A stretch of 17,145 nucleotides of DNA from Anaerolineaceae bacterium (GTDB taxonomy: Bacteria; Chloroflexota; Anaerolineae; Anaerolineales; Villigracilaceae), in the NCBI GenBank assembly GCA_009885445.1, contig VFKQ01000147.1, positions 1 through 17,145 of the forward strand. Reading direction: 5' to 3'. A program made the translations under genes and the position numbers. A model generated the notes under the pieces. It ran no database searches and was not told the DNA's origin. It was given only the letters and a program-made list of their open reading frames with translations. Below are positions 7,536 through 12,701 of this stretch, piece after piece; the stretch's first letter is position 1, and every line of letters begins with the position of its first letter.

Positions 7536-7541
7536 TATAAT
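7536..7541 (+). promoter_or_regulatory. TATAAT box for the deoC operon
   Basis: TATAAT lies 16 bases before the deoC ATG at 7558. Transcription from about 7548 would give a leader of roughly 10 bases consisting almost only of the ribosome binding site. It sits in the 51-bp divergent region shared with the minus-strand persulfide dioxygenase promoter, so the two promoters are close enough to interfere. Confidence 0.5.
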
Positions 7542-7545
7542 GGGG

Positions 7546-7552
7546 ATAGGAG
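7546..7552 (+). promoter_or_regulatory. Shine-Dalgarno ATAGGAG that decides the deoC start
   Basis: ATAGGAG is 5 bases before the ATG at 7558. An in-frame ATG at 7540 overlaps the TATAAT box and has no ribosome binding site, so it was rejected. Confidence 0.7.
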
Positions 7553-7557
7553 TTCCT

Positions 7558-8541
7558 ATGAGCATGACGCTTGATACAAAATCCATCACCGAGACGTTGA
7601 ACCGCGTGCCCATCATGCCGCTCGACTTGGGGCCGGTGGAGGACGTGAAGGTCAACCGCTCCGCCGTCGAGCGCCGCGCCGACTCGATGACGAAACGCCG
7701 CACGGTGAAGCGCGAGTGGCAGGCCGCCTGGCAGTTGCAGGTTGCGCGCGTGATTGACTTGACGACTCTCGCGGGCGACGACACGCCCGGCACGGTAGAG
7801 CGTTTGTGCGCGAAAGCGCGCCAACCCATTCGCGCCGAACTGCTCGAAAAACTCGGCGTGACCCAGCCCATCACCACAGGCGCGGTGTGCGTCTATCACG
7901 GCATGGTCGAATCCGCCGTCGACGCGTTGGCGGGTTCGGAGATTCCTGTCGCCGCTGTCTCCACGGGTTTCCCCGCTGGACTCAACCCCTTCAAACAAAA
8001 AATTCAAGAAATCGAAGCCTCGGTGAAAGCGGGCGCGAGCGAAATTGACATCGTCATCTCCCGCCAACATGTGTTGACTCAAAACTGGCAGGCGTTGTAC
8101 AACGAAGTGAAAGCCTTCCGCGAAGCCTGCGGACCCGCGCACATGAAATCCATTCTCGCCACGGGCGAACTGGGCACGCTGAAGAATGTGATGCGCGCCA
8201 GTTATGTATGTATGCAGGCAGGCTCGGACTTTATCAAAACGTCTACGGGCAAGGAGCCAGTCAACGCAACTCTCGAAGTGAGTCTCGTCATGCTGCGCGC
8301 CATCCGCGATTATTACGAGCAGACGGGCTACAAAGTTGGCTTCAAACCTGCGGGCGGAATCCGCTCGGCGAAAGTGAGCGTGGACTGGCTGATCATGATG
8401 AAGGAAGAACTCGGCGACGAGTGGATGCAACCGCACCTGTTCCGCATCGGCGCGAGTGCGTTGCTGAATGATATTGAGCGCCAACTGGAACACTTCGCCT
8501 ATGGGCGATATTCGTCCATGCAGTATCAAGCGTTGGGGTAA
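7558..8541 (+). CDS. deoC: Deoxyribose-phosphate aldolase
   Basis: 327 residues. It cleaves 2-deoxy-D-ribose 5-phosphate to D-glyceraldehyde 3-phosphate and acetaldehyde, the last step of deoxynucleoside catabolism, by a class I (Schiff base) mechanism. DFIKTSTGK (224-232) holds the Schiff-base Lys227; GFKPAGGIRS (261-270) holds the second active-site Lys263; EIDIVIS (162-168) holds Asp164. These match the Lys167/Lys201/Asp102 set of E. coli DeoC. The N-terminus is about 60 residues longer than in short bacterial DeoC, like the longer eukaryotic-type DERA, and includes a basic stretch (TKRRTVKREW). It is the first gene of a likely four-gene operon. The downstream ALDH could remove the acetaldehyde it makes. 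Confidence 0.95.
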   Translation: MSMTLDTKSITETLNRVPIMPLDLGPVEDVKVNRSAVERRADSMTKRRTVKREWQAAWQLQVARVIDLTTLAGDDTPGTVERLCAKARQPIRAELLEKLGVTQPITTGAVCVYHGMVESAVDALAGSEIPVAAVSTGFPAGLNPFKQKIQEIEASVKAGASEIDIVISRQHVLTQNWQALYNEVKAFREACGPAHMKSILATGELGTLKNVMRASYVCMQAGSDFIKTSTGKEPVNATLEVSLVMLRAIRDYYEQTGYKVGFKPAGGIRSAKVSVDWLIMMKEELGDEWMQPHLFRIGASALLNDIERQLEHFAYGRYSSMQYQALG

Positions 8542-8553
8542 AAGGCTAAGCAA

Positions 8554-9297
8554 TTGAAGTCAAAAATTACAAGTGCAATCCCCGTCATTTTTCTAGCATT
8601 TGGTTTGCTCTATTTTCTGGAGCCCGTCCTATCAGCCTGGCTCGAAATTGTGAACCCGGTTATTGCTCGAACGGTTTTTCTCCCTCTGGATTGGATCTCG
8701 TTTATTCTGACGCTACCTCTTGCCATGACCGTGGCTTCAATTATTCCTGGTGATACCGGGTATTTTCATGCTGCTAATTCCAGAGATTATCTGTTCCTTG
8801 TGGTATTCCTGTTTTATTTGACTTACTATGTCAGAGTTGTTCGATTTGAACCTGCAGATACTCAAAAGAGATTCGCGGCCACACCCTTGATTATTTTTCC
8901 TCTCTTATTTGTTCTCATGATTCCTCTCGGATTTACAACGGTTGATCGGCGCGTAAATTCCTACCCCGTCGGCGGAAAGTCGTTATTAATGATGGCTGGA
9001 GGCGCGACAACGGTTAGAGATGAAGCAATTCAACTAATGAACAGCTCAACAGCGAAGGAACCTTCATGGTCAGAACTTCCTCCTGCTTTACAGAAAATCC
9101 GCGGGTTTGTTGTTATAGAACACGATAGGAAAACAGTCGTTTTAGGTCTTGGCAGGGCATATAGCTTGGCTGATGAATTTGGATTCATTTTTCAAACCGA
9201 TAACGATGCAAAACCCAATTCGCTTTACCTAGAGAGATTTGATTTTCACCGTTATTGGAAATTGGCAGATGGGGTTTACTTTTATGAGGTCGATTGA
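8554..9297 (+). CDS. AT-rich hypothetical membrane protein
   Basis: 247 residues from a TTG start, with AAAAGG about 8 bases upstream and overlapping the end of deoC by two bases. Hydrophobic segments at about 8-28, 46-64, 79-95 and 109-128 suggest four membrane helices in the first half. The second half (about 130-247) is soluble-looking, with mixed alpha/beta character (RGFVVIEHDRKTVVLGLG; a Tyr/Phe-rich end). I do not recognise a family. Sampled 60-base lines are 43-47% GC, against 67% for a line within deoC, and third positions use A/T freely. This suggests a different origin from its neighbours. It lies 12 bases after deoC and 20 bases before ridA, so it is probably cotranscribed, but nothing in the sequence ties it to deoxyribose or aldehyde metabolism. 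A signal or transport role cannot be excluded. Confidence 0.7.
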   Translation: MKSKITSAIPVIFLAFGLLYFLEPVLSAWLEIVNPVIARTVFLPLDWISFILTLPLAMTVASIIPGDTGYFHAANSRDYLFLVVFLFYLTYYVRVVRFEPADTQKRFAATPLIIFPLLFVLMIPLGFTTVDRRVNSYPVGGKSLLMMAGGATTVRDEAIQLMNSSTAKEPSWSELPPALQKIRGFVVIEHDRKTVVLGLGRAYSLADEFGFIFQTDNDAKPNSLYLERFDFHRYWKLADGVYFYEVD

Positions 9298-9317
9298 CCG
9301 AAATCAGGAATAAAACC

Positions 9318-9710
9318 ATGAAACACTTCCTCAACCCCGAAACCATTTTCGCCCCTGTTGGCGGATACATGCACCAAGCCGAGATTCGCGGCGACGAATG
9401 CCTGCTGATCATCTCCGGCCAGATAGGCATGCGCAAAGATGGAACTATTCCTGAAGACTCGCTTGAGCAATTGGATTTGGTCTTTGAGAACATTAAGAGC
9501 AATTTGCAGGCCGCGAACATGGAGATGAAAGATTTGGTCAAGGTCAACTACTATCTCGTCGGCGAATGGGACAATGCCAAGCGCCGCGAACTTGTCGCCG
9601 CGAAGATGGGCGGGCACAAGCCGTGTTCCACTTTGGTATATGTGGTCGCGCTGGCTAATCCCAATCTCAAAGTTGAAGTGGAAGCCTGGGCAAGCCGTGA
9701 AAAGGAATAA
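9318..9710 (+). CDS. RidA/YjgF/YER057c/UK114 family protein
   Basis: 130 residues from the ATG at 9318, which has AGGAA 7 bases upstream; an in-frame ATG at 9294 overlaps the preceding gene and was rejected. The length and the end (VEVEAWA, 119-125) fit the trimeric Rid fold. Canonical RidA has a conserved Arg (Arg105 in the enteric protein) that binds the carboxylate of 2-aminoacrylate imines. At the matching place here the sequence reads KPCSTLVYV, with Cys103 instead. The alignment was made by eye. Rid subfamilies lacking this Arg generally do not deaminate such imines, so a different small-molecule role is likely. Its stop is 3 bases before the ALDH start, so the two are tightly coupled. 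A role in handling reactive carbonyl or imine species with the ALDH is inference. Confidence 0.85.
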   Translation: MKHFLNPETIFAPVGGYMHQAEIRGDECLLIISGQIGMRKDGTIPEDSLEQLDLVFENIKSNLQAANMEMKDLVKVNYYLVGEWDNAKRRELVAAKMGGHKPCSTLVYVVALANPNLKVEVEAWASREKE

Positions 9711-9713
9711 GCA

Positions 9714-12122
9714 ATGACAGTAGCAGAAGTTCTGAACACATTAACCTACGGCGTCGCTCCCGAGACCGCCAAGCCCGCGCAGGAATGGCTGGACGCGCAC
9801 AAGGGTCACTTCGGACTCTTCATCAACAATGAATGGCGCGAGCCGTCATCGAAGGAATGGTTCGATTCTATTAATCCCGCCAACAAACAAAAATTGGCAG
9901 ACATTGCACAAGCAAGTGATGAAGATGTACATGATGCAGTGAAAGCGGCGCGCAAGGCATTTGCAAAGTGGAGTCAATTATCGGGTCATGCGCGCGCGCG
10001 TTATCTGTATGCCATCGCGCGCCAAATTCAAAAAAACTCGCGCCTGTTCGCCGTGCTCGAAACGCTCGACAACGGCAAGCCCATCCGCGAGACGCGCGAC
10101 ATCGACATCCCGCTCGTCGCGCGTCATTTTTATCATCACGCCGGTTGGGCGCAAATTATGTCCACTGAGTTGCGCGGCTACGAACCCGTCGGCGTCGTCG
10201 GGCAGATCATCCCCTGGAATTTTCCTTTGCTAATGTTATCGTGGAAGATCGCGCCCGCGCTCGCGATGGGCAACACCGTTGTGTTAAAGCCCGCCGAGTT
10301 TACTTCGCTGTCCGCGCTGTTGTTCGCTGAAATTTGCGGAAAAATTTTACCGCCCGGCGTTGTAAACATCATTACCGGAGACGGACGAACCGGCGCGGCG
10401 CTGGTCAATGCGGATGTGGACAAGATCGCTTTCACCGGCTCGACGGACGTCGGCCGCATCATCCGCAAGGCGACGGCGGGTTCGCCCAAAAAAATCTCGC
10501 TCGAACTGGGCGGTAAGTCCCCGTTCATCGTCTTCGACGACGCGGATCTCGACTCCGCCGTTGAGGGCGTGGTAGATGCGATCTGGTTCAACCAGGGAGA
10601 AGTATGTTGCGCAGGTTCGCGTCTGCTCGTGCAAGAAGGCGTGGCCGAAAAAATGTATGCAAAACTAAAAGTGCGCATGGAAAAACTGCGCGTCGGCGAC
10701 CCGCTCGATAAAGCCGTGGACATCGGAGCAATCATCGCGCCGGTCCAATTGCAGAGAATCGAACAACTTGTTCAGCAAGGCAAAGATGAAGGCGCGGATA
10801 TATGGCAACCTTCATGGTCCTGCCCCACCGAGGGATATTTCTACCCACCCACATTGTTCACCAACGCGGCGCCGGCCTCCACGATCGCACAAGTAGAAAT
10901 CTTTGGCCCTGTGCTGGTCGCAATGACTTTTCGCACGCCCGAAGAAGCCGTTAAGTTGGCGAACAACACGCGCTTTGGTCTCGCCGCAACTATCTGGAGC
11001 GAAGACATTAATCTCGCGTTGGACATCGCCACGCAGGTGAAGGCGGGAACGATCTGGATTAATTCTACAAACTTATTCGATGCCGCATCTGGATTTGGTG
11101 GCTATCGTGAATCGGGATTTGGGCGCGAGGGCGGGAAAGAAGGGTTATACGAGTACGTGAAAAAAGTAAAAGATGAAAACGGAAAGATGAAAGATGAAAG
11201 AAAATCAAAGACAAAGAAAAAAGCCCCTGGTAACGGGCTTCATCCTTCATCCCTTCGACAAGCTCAGGGCATCGCTTTCATCCTTCATCCTTCGATAGAC
11301 CGCACCGCTAAACTTTTCATCAACGGCAAACAAGCCCGTCCCGATAGCGGCTATTCGATTGAAGTGAATGATGTAAACGGGAATTTGATCGGCGAAGTGG
11401 GCGCGGGGAATCGGAAGGACTTGCGCAACGCCGTCGAGGCCGCACGCGGGGTTGCGGACAAATGGTTCAAGGCGACGGGGCACAACCGCGCGCAAATTTT
11501 ATTTTATCTCGGCGAGAATCTCGCCGCGCGGACGGACGAGTTTGCGCGGCGCATCAGCCAGCAAACCGGCGCGGACGCTGAATCCGCTTTGAGCGAGGTC
11601 GGAGCCGGAATTGAGTCGCTCTTTACAGCGGCGGCCTGGGCCGATAAGTACGACGGCGCAATCCACAACACACCCATCCGCAATGTGACTCTGGCCGTGC
11701 CCGAAGCCGTCGGCGTGATGGGAATTTTATTGCCCGACGATAAACCATTGCTGGCGTTGTGCAAATTGGCCGCGTCTGCGCTGGCGATGGGAAATGTGCT
11801 GGTCGTTGTGCCCTCCCCCGTTGCGCCGTTGAGCGCCACGGATTTTTATCAACTGCTCGAAACATCCGATGTGCCCGCTGGAACATTTAATATTGTCACA
11901 GGGAATCGAGATGAGTTAGCGAAAACTTTATCGGAGCACGATGACGTGGACGGAATTTGGTACGCCGGCCCGCCCGAGGGACGCAAGGCCGTGCAAACCG
12001 CGTCGGTGGGCAACATGAAACAAACCTGGGTGATGCCCGCGAACGGTGACCTGCCCGAGATGGATGAGATTTTGCGTCACGCGACGCAGGTAAAAAATAT
12101 TTGGGTGCCGTATGGGGCGTAG
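9714..12122 (+). CDS. Two-domain ALDH16-type aldehyde dehydrogenase
   Basis: 802 residues; the start has AAGGAA 5 bases upstream. The N-terminal ALDH domain (about 30-480) is complete: PWNFP with Asn169, LKPAE with Lys192, FTGSTDVG, ELGGKSP with general-base Glu264, and QGEVCCAGSR with nucleophile Cys298. After a linker, a second ALDH-like domain (about 531-802) keeps the cofactor-binding half (PEAVGVMGILLP, ALAMGNVLVVVPSP, GTFNIVTG) but ends before a catalytic Cys region. A full domain followed by a shortened, Cys-less copy is the ALDH16 architecture known from animals and some bacteria. The expected reaction is NAD(P)-dependent oxidation of an aldehyde; acetaldehyde from DeoC is the obvious candidate. 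Linker residues about 484-530 (basic, then HPSSLRQAQG) are encoded by a repeat-like segment with inverted repeats and look like inserted intergenic DNA. The gene ends in a hairpin terminator. Confidence 0.92.
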   Translation: MTVAEVLNTLTYGVAPETAKPAQEWLDAHKGHFGLFINNEWREPSSKEWFDSINPANKQKLADIAQASDEDVHDAVKAARKAFAKWSQLSGHARARYLYAIARQIQKNSRLFAVLETLDNGKPIRETRDIDIPLVARHFYHHAGWAQIMSTELRGYEPVGVVGQIIPWNFPLLMLSWKIAPALAMGNTVVLKPAEFTSLSALLFAEICGKILPPGVVNIITGDGRTGAALVNADVDKIAFTGSTDVGRIIRKATAGSPKKISLELGGKSPFIVFDDADLDSAVEGVVDAIWFNQGEVCCAGSRLLVQEGVAEKMYAKLKVRMEKLRVGDPLDKAVDIGAIIAPVQLQRIEQLVQQGKDEGADIWQPSWSCPTEGYFYPPTLFTNAAPASTIAQVEIFGPVLVAMTFRTPEEAVKLANNTRFGLAATIWSEDINLALDIATQVKAGTIWINSTNLFDAASGFGGYRESGFGREGGKEGLYEYVKKVKDENGKMKDERKSKTKKKAPGNGLHPSSLRQAQGIAFILHPSIDRTAKLFINGKQARPDSGYSIEVNDVNGNLIGEVGAGNRKDLRNAVEAARGVADKWFKATGHNRAQILFYLGENLAARTDEFARRISQQTGADAESALSEVGAGIESLFTAAAWADKYDGAIHNTPIRNVTLAVPEAVGVMGILLPDDKPLLALCKLAASALAMGNVLVVVPSPVAPLSATDFYQLLETSDVPAGTFNIVTGNRDELAKTLSEHDDVDGIWYAGPPEGRKAVQTASVGNMKQTWVMPANGDLPEMDEILRHATQVKNIWVPYGA
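11182..11293. repeat. Palindromic repeat-like element inserted in frame in the ALDH linker
   Basis: The outer arms are 19 bases each (11182-11200 and 11275-11293) and complementary with two mismatches. Each is built from GATGAA-type units (GGATGAA in the complement of the right arm). A further short copy lies at 11238-11253. Between the arms are a GC hairpin (11221-11240) and the motif CCCTTCGACAAGCTCAGGG (11251-11269), which I associate with dispersed repeats in Chloroflexota intergenic DNA. The segment encodes low-quality, basic protein sequence between two well-conserved domains, and the reading frame is kept. It looks like a MITE- or REP-like insertion; no transposase is seen. Confidence 0.65.
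11217..11240 (-). terminator. Antisense rho-independent terminator-like hairpin inside the ALDH gene
   Basis: Read on the minus strand, AAGCCC, a short loop and GGGGCTT are followed by an unbroken run of six T. On the plus strand the same DNA is coding. Such a structure is typical of intergenic DNA and supports the idea that the surrounding segment was inserted. Confidence 0.4.
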
Positions 12123-12126
12123 AACA

Positions 12127-12156
12127 AAATAGGTCGCTCTAAAGCGTGACCTATTT
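12127..12156. terminator. Bidirectional hairpin terminator between convergent genes
   Basis: AAATAGGTC plus GCT pairs with AGC plus GACCTATTT, with a two-base bulge and a small loop. The A-rich and T-rich stem ends can serve both directions. It starts 5 bases after the ALDH stop and ends 12 bases before the stop of the minus-strand small gene. Confidence 0.65.
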
Positions 12157-12168
12157 AGTTACCTCGGC

Positions 12169-12387
12169 CTATGAAATCTTCTGGATGTTAGTGGGGTTGA
12201 TGATCGAAATCTGGAGCATGCCCAAAATTTTCTGCGCCTCCACATCCAACTCCACCCAGTAAAAACTGCGATGGTCGGAATAGGGATCGATCTTGAAGAC
12301 CGACCCCTCATACCAACCTTGTCGCTCTCCAAACTTCGCATCCAATTGAATGCGAACACGATCGCCGACGCGAATCTCCTCAGCCAT
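12169..12387 (-). CDS. Small SH3/KOW-like hypothetical protein
   Basis: 72 residues, soluble, with no signal or membrane segment. The start RVGDRVRIQLDAKFGERQGWYEGSV reads as a small beta-barrel (SH3- or KOW-like) opening, where a VGDRV turn begins the barrel; this is inference from pattern only. The rest is VFKIDPYSDHRSFYWVELDVEAQ followed by a hydrophobic strand. Its ATG directly abuts the TAG of the upstream 59-residue gene, so translation is probably coupled. No specific function is recognised. Confidence 0.65.
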   Translation of the reverse strand: MAEEIRVGDRVRIQLDAKFGERQGWYEGSVFKIDPYSDHRSFYWVELDVEAQKILGMLQISIINPTNIQKIS

Positions 12388-12567
12388 CTACTTGCGGCGA
12401 CCCCATAACCACAGCCCTACGCCAACGAGCATGGTGATGGCGCCATTCGTCACCCAACGCGAATCGCCAGACATGGGACTGCCCAGCAGAATGTTCAGTC
12501 CCTGCAAGAGCCAGACCAAGCCCGATAAAAACAATAGAATCCCTAAAATAGTGAGTGCACGTTTCAT
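12388..12567 (-). CDS. 59-residue two-helix membrane protein
   Basis: It reads from the ATG at 12567 to a TAG at 12388-12390. Two hydrophobic helices (about residues 5-28, LTILGILLFLSGLVWLLQGL, and about 39-55, NGAITMLVGVGLWLWG) flank a short loop with GSPMSGDSRW; the end is RRK. This small two-TM layout with a WxxQGxN turn is widespread in bacteria as an uncharacterised integral membrane protein. GGAG sits 5 bases upstream of the ATG. The stop is immediately followed by the ATG of the 72-residue gene, indicating a two-gene operon. Orientation by the positive-inside rule suggests both ends are cytoplasmic (MKR at the start, RRK at the end). Confidence 0.8.
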   Translation of the reverse strand: MKRALTILGILLFLSGLVWLLQGLNILLGSPMSGDSRWVTNGAITMLVGVGLWLWGRRK

Positions 12568-12572
12568 TTTTT

Positions 12573-12606
12573 CTCCAATTAAAGAATTTGCCTGCGGACT
12601 ATTTTA
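12573..12606 (-). promoter_or_regulatory. Ribosome binding site and candidate -10 box of the small-protein operon
   Basis: GGAG (12576 to 12573, minus strand) precedes the ATG at 12567. A TAAAAT at 12606 to 12601 could be a -10 box, giving a leader of about 27 bases. No -35 box was recognised. The ribosome binding site is convincing; the promoter is tentative. Confidence 0.4.
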
Positions 12607-12632
12607 CCCGACCCGACTCGGCGCACGCATTA

Positions 12633-12662
12633 AATGAGCCGCCCAAATTTGGGCGGCTCATT
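12633..12662 (-). terminator. Perfect 30-base palindrome, probable terminator of the large secreted protein gene
   Basis: A perfect inverted repeat with 15-base half-sites (ATGAGCCGCCC pairing with GGGCGGCTCAT, AAATTT at the centre) begins 39 bases beyond the stop of the 12702-15602 gene. On the minus strand it is followed by a short TTTAAT tract, so the U-run is weak. It also insulates the small-protein operon downstream. Confidence 0.6.
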
Positions 12663-12701
12663 ATCGGACCGTATAACGGGTTGCGCCACGAGGCGCATTT
12701 T

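Noticed and set aside
7507..8553. The minus-strand open frame continues upstream of the persulfide dioxygenase across the whole of deoC, as if a fused N-terminal domain of about 349 residues existed.
   Set aside because: The translation is His/Arg-rich without domain character, deoC on the other strand has all catalytic residues, and a TATAAT box lies just before the ATG at 7506. Long antisense frames are common in GC-biased genes.
11159..11301. Frameshift or pseudogene in the ALDH gene, suggested by poor-quality linker protein.
   Set aside because: The frame is continuous, there is no stop, and both flanking domains are intact in the same frame, so an in-frame insertion explains it better.
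12350..12637. Plus-strand open frame of 95 codons opposite the small-protein pair.
   Set aside because: It has no ribosome binding site or family character, and the minus strand holds two well-formed genes with coupled stop and start.
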